Shown here: piece by piece, positions 57,523 through 64,000 of the stretch
Position numbering within the stretch: position 1 is the stretch's first letter
Layout: each line of letters opens with the position of its first letter
NCBI RefSeq assembly: GCF_036192275.1
Contig: NZ_CP108088.1
Location: forward strand, 992,001 to 1,056,000
Reading direction: 5' to 3'
DNA from: Streptomyces sp. NBC_00250
GTDB taxonomy: Bacteria; Actinomycetota; Actinomycetes; Streptomycetales; Streptomycetaceae
DNA: 64,000 nt
Notes under the pieces: generated by a model
What the model saw: only the letters and a program-made list of their open reading frames with translations
Told to the model about the DNA's origin: nothing
Database searches by the model: none
Program-made: the position numbers and the translations under genes

Positions 57523-58874
57523 GACGCCTCCTCCTCAGAGGGGTCGAACACGTCGGAGAAGTAGAAGTCGCAGTCGTCACAGAGCTGGTAGGCCAGACCC
57601 CGCAGATGCCGGCCATTGACGGGAAACGGGAGCCCGACACCAAGTTCATCTGGTGCCAGGTGTCGTGCCATCAGCTGGTTCATGCGCCGCCCGTAGGGTG
57701 CGCCGTCCGGCGCCTCGTCTTCCGCCTGCTCGCGGCAGGCGAAGACCGCGTCCAGGACCTCCAAGCTCGCATTGGCGAGCTCTGTGGTGTCTCCTGCCAG
57801 GCCAGACCGGTGCTGGGACCAGGCGACATACCAGGCCGATCGCAGGCGTTCGGCGTGGGCGGCCTCGTCCGCCGGAATCCGACCACGGGCCATTTTCTTG
57901 CGCAGGTTGCCCCCGCCCGGGGCAACGATCGGCAGTTGACCGCGGGCGAAGGTGGGCACGACGGAGCGGCTGGAGACGAAGGTGTCGAGGACCGTGGCCT
58001 TGGTGAGCCGGCGCCGCGCGATGCGCTGCTGGATCTGCACACTGTACAAAACCCTCGTTGGGTCGGCGATATAGACAGCAAGCTGTCCACGGTCGCTCTC
58101 GTCACGGTTCGACTGCTCGATACGCTCGATCAATGCGCGATAGGTTGCCTCGAAATCCACGTGATCCCGCTGCAGGGTAGCGATCGCAGGAATGAGAAGG
58201 CGCTGGAGATTGACGTCAGTGATGTGCCGACGGGACGGAAGTTCATCGTCAATGTGCAGCGCGCCGAAGAAGAGCTTGACGGAGTCGGTGAAGCCGTCCG
58301 GGATGGCGATGTCGGCGAGCCTGGAAACCTGCGGGACTTCGGGAATGGTGGCGTAGGGGTGCTTCCAACGAATCTTCAAGAAGTACTGGGCGACCGCAGT
58401 GACCATGTCGTCCACCCCAGATGTGATACGCGGGTCGGCACCGCACATCGCCTTCAGGGTTGTAGCGCCACCCTTGCCTGTTGTAAGGCCTGCGTTCGTG
58501 GCAAGTCGCAGTCGGACGTTGCTCAGGCCATCGCACGCCCGCCAGCGGTCGAAAAGGTGCGCCAGCCCTCCATCCCTGCAAAGATCCGCCACGTTCCAGG
58601 GATTGCGCCGCTTTCCCCGGTGCTTCACGGATACGAGTTCGACCGAACCGTCCGCGTACGAGACGACGAAGTCCTCGTGCCACTCGCAGACCACTGCTTC
58701 GACGGAATCCTGCGTGAGCAGCGCCACGCAGATCTGGGCCGCGACCTCCGCCTGATAGCGGTAGTTGCCCAGGGTGTCCGCCCCACTGTCCTCCTGAGGG
58801 GCAACGCGGAAGATCGGGTGCACGAACCCTTCATCGGACTCTGCATCCTCTGTTGCTTCAGCCTCAGCTGTCAT
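57519..58874 (-). CDS. ABC-3C effector with DUF4297/Cap4-like nuclease domain
   Basis: A 451-residue protein, first gene of the three-gene operon. The N-terminal domain (about 30-200) looks like the DUF4297/Cap4 restriction-type nuclease: GNYRYQAEVAAQICVALL ... VVCEWHEDFVVSYADGSVELVSVKHRGKRRNPWNVADL, with candidate catalytic residues E67, D68, E79 and K84. The C-terminal half (about 220-451) is a system-specific interaction region, ending in CDDCDFYFSDVFDPSEEE. It would cut DNA when released by the ATPase. ATG 58874 (MTAEAEA) is preferred; ATG 58895 and GTG 58904 are alternatives. Confidence 0.78.
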   Translation of the reverse strand: MTAEAEATEDAESDEGFVHPIFRVAPQEDSGADTLGNYRYQAEVAAQICVALLTQDSVEAVVCEWHEDFVVSYADGSVELVSVKHRGKRRNPWNVADLCRDGGLAHLFDRWRACDGLSNVRLRLATNAGLTTGKGGATTLKAMCGADPRITSGVDDMVTAVAQYFLKIRWKHPYATIPEVPQVSRLADIAIPDGFTDSVKLFFGALHIDDELPSRRHITDVNLQRLLIPAIATLQRDHVDFEATYRALIERIEQSNRDESDRGQLAVYIADPTRVLYSVQIQQRIARRRLTKATVLDTFVSSRSVVPTFARGQLPIVAPGGGNLRKKMARGRIPADEAAHAERLRSAWYVAWSQHRSGLAGDTTELANASLEVLDAVFACREQAEDEAPDGAPYGRRMNQLMARHLAPDELGVGLPFPVNGRHLRGLAYQLCDDCDFYFSDVFDPSEEEAS

Positions 58875-59009
58875 CGCATCCCCCCACCCCGCCATTGGAG
58901 GCACGACCTCAGGGCCAACGACGGAAGATCACCACACTTACCACAGCGCCCACGCACTCCGTAACCGGTCGATCACATTCGAGGTCTCCGAGAATCAGGT
59001 CTGCTTCGG

Positions 59010-59235
59010 CTGGGCAGGCGCCGGGCTACGAAACTGCCGACTCCGCCTGGACACCAAGCGCGTCATCGCCGAAGGCGACAGGGTCGTCACCCACTCCCAC
59101 CTCATCCTCGAACCCGACAAGCCCGGCCGCACCCTGGCCGACTTCTTCCTCCTGGAGAACGGCAGGATCGTCGAGCACTGGGACGTCATTCAGGACGTTC
59201 CGGAGACTACCGCCGACTACGTCGGCATGTTCTGA
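59010..59235 (+). pseudogene. SnoaL/NTF2-like protein, 3' remnant
   Basis: The plus-strand frame ending at TGA 59233 reads LDTKRVIAEGDRVVTHSHLILEPDKPGRTLADFFLLENGRIVEHWDVIQDVPETTADYVGMF, the well-conserved C-terminal half of the SnoaL-like group of the NTF2 fold (R-I-V-E-H-W-D-V-I-Q-x-V-P-E-T). The frame is open upstream but has neither a start codon nor family sequence, so the gene is 5'-truncated. Confidence 0.65.
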
Positions 59236-59692
59236 ACGATGATCCGCACAAGCAGTCGTCCTGCCCTCCGGACCGGCTCAGGTGGTGCGCCGACAATCCC
59301 TCAGCGGTGCCGGACGTCCCGCATCGGCTGCCAGACCGTAGCGACCGGGAGTACCACCTATGGGGGTGCACTGCTTTGCCCCTCAGATCACCTCAGCAAA
59401 GCCGTCGCGTACAGCCACGATCTCCCTGAAGACGGCGCATCCCGCCGCTCCGCCCCCTGTCTGCAACGGCAGCAGCGACTCAGCACCTGACTGTGGGTCA
59501 GGTAAGTCAGCAAAAGGTCAGCATCGATCCGATTGAACCCTGACACACATGGCTTAAGACGAGACTCGACACGCTTCCTCGCGAGCCCAGTGGACCCCCG
59601 CCCCTCGACCACAGGACCGGCAGCGGATCGGGGGTCCTGGCATGGCGGGCGCGAGTAGGAGCAGGGCCCGTCGGGTCACACGTTTACCCAGG
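59236..59692. other. Non-coding stretch, nothing recognised
   Basis: In these 457 bp I see no supportable gene. Codon-position GC bias is weak in all frames, and the short open frames have no family resemblance. The area lies between two gene remnants. Confidence 0.5.
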
Positions 59693-59890
59693 TCACCGCA
59701 CTCGTCCGCGCGGCTTGAGCGGGGTGGCGGGCAGTTCCGGGGCGGTCAGGCGGGCACCGTCGTAGCCGTGCACCTCGCCGAACCGTGAGCCCTTCTCCCA
59801 GTCGTTTCGCGCCTGTACGATCTCGTCACCGGATCGGCCGACGAAGTTCCACCACAACACGCTCCGCTCCACGACGGACCCAGCACTCGA
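59693..59890 (-). pseudogene. Pirin-family protein, C-terminal remnant
   Basis: The minus strand encodes VERSVLWWNFVGRSGDEIVQARNDWEKGSRFGEVHGYDGARLTAPELPATPLKPRGRVR with a natural stop at 59693. WWNFV-x-R-S-x-x-E-I-x-x-A-R-x-D-W and RFGEVHGYDGxRLxAPxLPxTxLKPR are diagnostic of the pirin C-terminal cupin. The metal-binding N-terminal cupin is missing, and homology is lost upstream of about 59890. Confidence 0.7.
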
Positions 59891-60450
59891 TGCCCCGCAA
59901 GGGCTCCGCGACGACGCCAAGACCTGAGGACAATCCACCAACCCCAAGTCGCCCTCCCCGACACCCATCCCATGTCGACTGAACCGTGGCGCAGCTCGCC
60001 CTCGCGATTGAGGCTCTGCCATGTCGCAGGAAATTTCGAGCACATACCAAGATCCGGACCATTGCCGGACCACCTCGCTCGTCGGGAGCATCAGCGGCAA
60101 CATCTCCGCAGGCCAGCGCCTCGGAACTCCTGTACCACCAGCAGACGAAGAAGCTGCTGGGCTCCGATCAAACAGCCCAGCACCCTGCGAGCGGGCGGCA
60201 TCCACCCCACCCACCTTCCGCTACGGTACGCAGTCCCTTGTCTGGTTCGGATGATGCCTCTCACCAGCGGTGACGCCCCTCAGGAAGTGGTGCCCGCTGG
60301 GGAGAATCTGGGGAGGATGAAGGCCGTTGGGGAGCGGCTGGGGAGAATCGACCGCGTAAACCGGCGTCACCATGAAAGCCCCGGAAACGAGCAAACTCGC
60401 AGGTCAGCACGGCCGATACAGCCATCTGCGCAGGTCAGCGCCCCGAGGGC
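59891..60450. other. Non-coding stretch with a G-rich repeat
   Basis: No gene can be supported in these 560 bp. The only structure is the repeat GCTGGGGAGAATCTGGGGAGGA at 60296-60317 and its shorter copy at 60337-60349, described separately. Confidence 0.5.
60296..60349. repeat. G-rich direct repeat, left copy cluster
   Basis: GCTGGGGAGAATCTGGGGAGGA at 60296-60317 is followed by a partial copy, GCTGGGGAGAATC, at 60337-60349. The 22-mer recurs with two changes at 60795-60816, so the copies flank the CorA remnant at a distance of about 500 bp. Confidence 0.7.
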
Positions 60451-60641
60451 GAGGACTTCTTGAAGGTCTTCTCGTGGGCGGCGATTCCCTTTGCTCCCAC
60501 ACTGGTGGGAACTATCTGTGGCATGAGCTTCGACTCCATGCCGGAGCTGCGCTGGGGCCTCGAGTACCCTTCGCCATCGGCTTGATGGGGGTGGTATGAG
60601 GCAGTTTGTACGTGATTTTCAAGCGGAGAGGCTGGCCGTAG
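60451..60641 (+). pseudogene. CorA magnesium transporter, C-terminal remnant
   Basis: The plus strand encodes EDFLKVFSWAAIPFAPTLVGTICGMSFDSMPELRWGLEYP, then after a one-base loss near 60571 FAIGLMGVV, an in-frame TGA, and SLYVIFKRRGWP with a TAG at 60639. This is the last membrane hairpin of a CorA-type channel, including the GMN-type motif (here CGMSF instead of YGMNF), the MPEL loop and the terminal KRRGW. Frameshift, stop and missing N-terminus make it a relic. Confidence 0.72.
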
Positions 60642-61049
60642 CGGGCACCTGCCTCAAACACGCGCCGCGCACTGTTTGCGCACGCATCGCCGCGCAAACC
60701 GCCCATACGGGGCGCCGGGGAGAAGTGATGCGGGTAATCTCCTCGCCCTCCCCTTCACAGGCCCTCTGAGCTGGCCTTTTGGGGATCCGGAAGCGCTGGG
60801 GAGGATCTGGGGAGAACGGGGCCGTCAGCAGCACCTCGCACCCACGCCATCAAGCCCATTCGCCGGACGGTTCGCCGCCCCCTGGACGGCTACGGCCTGT
60901 CTCCTTGAAAGGCTGGGCGCCACTCCTGCTGGTAGGCGGGGTGCTCGGCGTATGACTGGCCGAGGCTCTTATCGGGGACGCACTCCGGACCAGTAGTCAT
61001 CCACGTCTAACGAGCTGTGCACGGTAAGCGGTGAGGCGTCGAGCCACGG
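60642..61049. other. Non-coding stretch before transposase remnant
   Basis: No gene can be supported in these 408 bp. It contains the second copy of the G-rich repeat (60795-60816). The part beyond about 60960 may include the left end of the insertion sequence at 61050, but I could not define a terminal repeat. Confidence 0.45.
60795..60816. repeat. G-rich direct repeat, right copy
   Basis: GCTGGGGAGGATCTGGGGAGAA at 60795-60816 matches the 22-mer at 60296-60317 in 20 positions and has the same orientation. Confidence 0.7.
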
Positions 61050-61562
61050 GTGGTCGATCATGGTGGGGTGTTGGGGACTGTGACTCGTGCAGCGATCGTC
61101 AGCAGCCGTCGGATCACGGGCCTGTCGGCTGACGTGATCGCTGAACTCATCGCTGAGGTGGGCCCGTTGTGGCACAAGCAGCACCAGGCCAAGCTCGTGT
61201 CCCGGCCGCGGAAGCGGGCGGTGGGTGCCGGCGCGAAGCACCAGCTGGTGTTCGTCGACCGTCTCCTGGCCACGCTTGTGCACCTCCGGCACGCCGTCAC
61301 GCACGATGTGCTGGCCTGCTGGTTCGGTGTCGACCGCTCGACCATCACCCGGGCCATCGGTGAGGTGCGGCCTCTGCTCGCCGAGCGAGGCTGCACCATC
61401 AGCCGCGGAGTGCGTCTGCGGACCCTCGCCGAGGTCATCGACCATCTCGGCGCCAGCGGGAAGACCGGCATCATCGACGGCACCGAGATTCGGGTCAGGC
61501 GCCCGGCTGTCGGACGCAAAGACCGGGACAAGTTCATCTCGGGCAAGAGCAAGCAGAACGCG
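61050..61562 (+). pseudogene. IS5-family-like transposase, 3'-truncated
   Basis: About 170 residues of a DDE transposase: TRAAIVSSRRITGLSADVIAELIAEVGPLWHKQHQAKL ... LVFVDRLLATLVHLRHAVTHDVLACWFGVDRSTITRAIGEVRPLLAERG ... LRTLAEVIDHLGASGKTGIIDGTEIRVRRPAVGRKDRDKFISGKSKQNA. The helix-turn-helix and the first Asp (IIDGTEI) are present; the remaining catalytic Asp and Glu are lost where homology stops after GKSKQNAV at about 61562. Starts at 61050 (GTG) or 61068 are both possible. It meets the opposite-strand transposase tail to tail. Confidence 0.75.
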
Positions 61563-61563
61563 G

Positions 61564-62245
61564 TCAGGCGAAGGCACGCTCGACCACCCAGCGCACCTTG
61601 CCCAGTCCGGACCCGTGGGCGACGCCGCGTCGTGCGATCAACGGCTTGATTCCGCGTTTCCGCAGTAGGCGGCGGTACTTGTCGAAGTCGTAGCCCCGGT
61701 CCGCGTGCAGACGCCGGGGCTTGCGGCGGGGACGTCCCCGCCGACCCCGAATCGGCGGAACGGCGTCCAGCAGCGGCAGGAGCTGGGTGACGTCATGCCG
61801 GTTCCCGCCGGTCAGCGTCACGGTGAGCGGGGTTCCGTGGCGGTCCACGATCAGGTGGTGCTTGGAGCCGGAACGGGCGCGGTCGACGGGCGAGGGACCA
61901 ACGTGATCCCCCCTTTGAGGGCCCGGACGTGCGACCCGTCCACGGAACAGTCGTCCAGGTCCAGCAGGGCGGCCCGCCGAAGCTCGGCCAGCAAGGCGGC
62001 GTGCAGGCGTGGCCAGACGCCGGCCTCGGTCCAGTCCCGCAGCCGACGCCAGGACGTCACTCCGGAGCAGCCCACGGTCTCTGCCGGGACATCGCGCCAC
62101 GCAACACCGGTCCGCAGCACGTACATGACGCCGGCGAGTGCTGCCCGGTCGGGAACACGCAGCGTAGCAGCGGCGCCGTTCGGGAGCCGGCGGCAGCAGC
62201 GGGGCTACCCGCTCCCACAGTCGTCAGGAACAAGATCAGCACGCA
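61564..62245 (-). pseudogene. IS5/IS427-group transposase remnant, orfA-orfB
   Basis: Minus strand. OrfA-like part: LWERVAPLLPPAPERRR, a frame change near 62180, then LRVPDRAALAGVMYVLRTGVAWRDVPAETVGCSGVTSWRRLRDWTEAGVWPRLHAALLAELRRAALLDLDDCSVDGSHVRALKGG. OrfB-like part in the next frame: DHVGPSPVDRARSGSKHHLIVDRHGTPLTVTLTGGNRHDVTQLLPLLDAVPPI ... RLHADRGYDFDKYRRLLRKRGIKPLIARRG ... KVRWVVERAFA. The two join at an AAAGGGGGG run (61911-61919), a typical slippage site of this group. The C-terminus after VVERAFA is missing and the N-terminus has extra frameshifts, so it is inactive. Confidence 0.75.
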
Positions 62246-62291
62246 TTCCTGACACCCTGCCGACAAGAACACTGAGCACAAGACCCGTAAC

Positions 62292-63233
62292 TCAACTCAC
62301 TGAAGCGATCAGTATGGAGGCGCGGCGCGTGGCACCCACCGCTGTTCGCGCCGCCGCCACGAATGCTGCGATCGCCGGGTGGGTGCCGCCGCCTGCGCGG
62401 AAGGCGACCTTCGAGCGGCGGAAGAGGGGCAGCCGGGTCAGGACCACGTCCTCGGGGGCGTGTGCGGTGGCCATCTCCGGTACGAATCCGGCGCCTTGCC
62501 CGATGGCGGCCAGTGCCAGGACCGTACGGAAGTCGTTGACCTGATGGCGGATGCGCGGCTGGAATCCGGCTGCCTGACAGGCGCGTACGGCCATCGCGTG
62601 ACCTGTCGTGCCGTCCCGTGCCGTGATCCATGGGGACATGGCCCACGGTCCGAGCAGCTCGGCCAGCGTTTCGCCGCGGGTGACGCGACCGGTGGCGGGA
62701 GCGCCGCCGGTGGCCAGGTACATCGGCTCCTCCAACAGGGGCACCTGGTCGACCGTGGTGTCCGGTGACGCGGGCACGAAGTCGTAGTCGTGGACGAGGG
62801 CCACGTCGAGTTCGCCGGCGCGTAGGCCGTCGGAGACCCGCGCCGAGTCGATCTCCTGCACCATCGGTTCCAGCGCGGGATGCCGCTGGGCGAGTTCGGC
62901 CAGCGTGGCGGGCACGATCGCGGGGCCGCCAGAGGGAAACGTCCCGATCCGCAGCGGCCCGCCGATGCCCTCGCGTGCCCCGGCCAGCTCGGACACGGCC
63001 AGTTCGAGGCGTTCGAGGACGGCATCGGCGTGGGTGACGAGGGTGCGGCCCGCGGGGGTGAGCACCACCCGTCTGCCACTTCGTTCCAGCAGGGGTACGC
63101 CCGCCTCGCGCTCAAGCACGCTCAGCTGCTGGGAGACGGCCGAGGCGGTGAAGGTCAGCGCCTCGGCGACGGCCGCGATGGTGCCGCGGCGGTCCAGTTC
63201 GCGCAGCAGGTGGAGACGTCGGACATCGAGCAT
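62292..63233 (-). CDS. LysR-family transcriptional regulator
   Basis: A 313-residue regulator. The winged helix-turn-helix is at 1-60 (MLDVRRLHLLRELDRRGTIAAVAEALTFTASAVSQQLSVLEREAGVPLLERSGRRVVLTPAGRTLV), and the substrate-binding domain at about 90-300 begins GGPLRIGTFPSGGPAIVPATLAELAQRHPALEPMVQEID. It is divergent from a DapA-family gene with a 71-bp gap, the classic layout in which a LysR protein controls its neighbour. The effector is unknown; a DapA-type substrate or product is the best guess. Confidence 0.88.
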   Translation of the reverse strand: MLDVRRLHLLRELDRRGTIAAVAEALTFTASAVSQQLSVLEREAGVPLLERSGRRVVLTPAGRTLVTHADAVLERLELAVSELAGAREGIGGPLRIGTFPSGGPAIVPATLAELAQRHPALEPMVQEIDSARVSDGLRAGELDVALVHDYDFVPASPDTTVDQVPLLEEPMYLATGGAPATGRVTRGETLAELLGPWAMSPWITARDGTTGHAMAVRACQAAGFQPRIRHQVNDFRTVLALAAIGQGAGFVPEMATAHAPEDVVLTRLPLFRRSKVAFRAGGGTHPAIAAFVAAARTAVGATRRASILIASVS

Positions 63234-63304
63234 AAGGTGAGCTTACGCATAGGCGAAGAAATGTGAACTGGATCTACCGAGTTCGTGTAGGTCAGGCTGG
63301 GCGC
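63234..63304. promoter_or_regulatory. Divergent promoter region, LysR/DapA-like
   Basis: The 71-bp gap between the LysR and DapA-like starts must hold both promoters and any LysR box. T-N11-A-like pairs are present (for example within cttacgcataggcg), but no site is convincing enough to place exactly. Confidence 0.4.
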
Positions 63305-64000
63305 ATGAAGCCCGAAGCGAATCTCACCGGCCTGTTCGTCCCCTTGGTGACTCCGTTCACCGACGACCTGCGCCTCGCCCCGGACGCGCTCGCCCGCCTC
63401 GCCGACGAGGCGCTGTCAGTCGGCGGCGCTCGGGGACTCGTCGCCCTGGGCACCACCGCGGAGGCGGCCACGCTGACCACCGAGGAGAAGCGGGCCGTGG
63501 TCCGCATCTGCGCGGCCGCCTGCCGGGCACACGGAGCTCCGCTGATCGTCGGCGTCGGCACCAACGACACCGCCGCCGCCATCACGACACTGCGGGAGCT
63601 TGCTCAGAGCGGTGACGTCGCCGCGGCGCTGGTTCCCACGCCGCCCTACACCCGGCCCGGCGAGGCGGGAACGCTGGCGCACTTCACGGCACTCGCCGAA
63701 CACGGGAGCCTGCCGCTGGTCGTCTACGACATCCCGTACCGCACCGGTCAGCCGCTCAGCACCAGCACGCTCAACGCGCTCGGGCACCTACCGGAGGTCG
63801 TCGGGGTCAAGTACGCGACCGGTGCGATCGACGCGGCCGCGATGGAACTGCTCGGCTCGTCGACACCGGGCTTCGCGGTGCTCGGCGGCGATGACGCCGT
63901 CATCTCGCCGCTGCTCGCGGCGGGCGCCCGCGGCGGCATCCTGGCGTCGGCCAATGTCCGCACCGCTGACTTCGCCGAGCTGATCTCGCTGTGGCAGCGC
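63305..64000 (+). CDS. DapA/NAL-superfamily aldolase, 3' end outside window
   Basis: The frame from ATG 63305 is open to the window edge (232 codons). It shows the class I aldolase features of the dihydrodipicolinate synthase/N-acetylneuraminate lyase superfamily: GLFVPLVTPFTDD, GARGLVALGTTAEAATLTTEEK (substrate-binding GTTxE), YDIPYRTG with the conserved Tyr, and the Schiff-base lysine in VVGVKYATG. Full members have about 300 residues, so some 60-70 are missing. It may make dihydrodipicolinate for lysine or act on another 2-oxoacid; the LysR neighbour suggests a catabolic or accessory role. Confidence 0.87.
   Translation, partial: MKPEANLTGLFVPLVTPFTDDLRLAPDALARLADEALSVGGARGLVALGTTAEAATLTTEEKRAVVRICAAACRAHGAPLIVGVGTNDTAAAITTLRELAQSGDVAAALVPTPPYTRPGEAGTLAHFTALAEHGSLPLVVYDIPYRTGQPLSTSTLNALGHLPEVVGVKYATGAIDAAAMELLGSSTPGFAVLGGDDAVISPLLAAGARGGILASANVRTADFAELISLWQR

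Noticed and set aside
59388..59612. Small minus-strand frame (74 codons) as a gene
   Set aside because: No ribosome site, family motif or coding-like codon use; it lies in decayed DNA.
59971..60214. N-terminal continuation of the minus-strand pirin frame
   Set aside because: The open frame continues, but the residues upstream of about 59890 have no cupin or pirin pattern in any frame.

Overview
The window is very GC-rich, with long open frames, GTG/ATG starts behind GGAGG-type ribosome sites and many ATGA, GTGA and TGATG gene overlaps. Protein sequences look like those of Streptomyces. I place it in a streptomycete chromosome, probably an arm, because the right part is full of insertion-sequence debris. 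I saw no rRNA, tRNA or CRISPR array.

Positions 1-53201 form one large island resembling the dormancy (DevR/DosR) regulon of Mycobacterium tuberculosis and the OsdR/OsdK regulon of Streptomyces coelicolor. It opens with a DevR/OsdR-type response regulator and a two-GAF DevS/OsdK-type histidine kinase that keeps the haem-ligand histidine context. After these come seven CBS-BON proteins, an Hrp1-like CBS protein, seven universal stress proteins, three P-type ATPases (one a copper ATPase with cupredoxin and YHS domains), an Acg-like nitroreductase, Hsp20, an Rv1733c-like membrane protein, two flavodoxins, a GH65 enzyme with a HAD phosphatase (together recalling parts of OtsB1/Rv2006), a zinc alcohol dehydrogenase, a beta-CASP nuclease, PEP synthase, and a wreck of a pncB2-like gene. 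A 14-bp palindrome with core GGRCC-N4-GGCCC lies upstream of most of these transcription units, usually 60-130 bp before the start and often as two copies 20-24 bp apart. Its length and one near-exact copy match the DosR box. I infer that it is the binding site of the regulator at 460-1146.

The central operon at 34895-42638 is tightly overlapped: CBS-BON, acetyl-CoA synthetase, pyruvate-dehydrogenase-type E1alpha, E1beta and E2, a free acyl carrier protein, CBS-BON, USP. To its right are an NAD-linked formate dehydrogenase pair with a small SHOCT membrane protein, a divergent NarK-type transporter, and a MacB/FtsX-like ABC exporter. The gene set suggests a programme for redox balance, acetyl-CoA and formate metabolism, nitrate traffic and stress survival when respiration stops.

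Positions 53202-62291 are a debris field: transposase fragments, a histidine-kinase tail, a TipAS-domain gene with a strong terminator, and remnants of CorA, pirin, a SnoaL-like protein and a Streptomyces hypothetical gene. Inside it sits an intact three-gene ABC three-component (ABC-3C) conflict system at 55014-58874: a DUF4297/Cap4-like nuclease, a middle component and an SMC-like ATPase with a zinc-knuckle insert. The window ends with a LysR regulator divergent from a DapA-family gene cut by the window edge.
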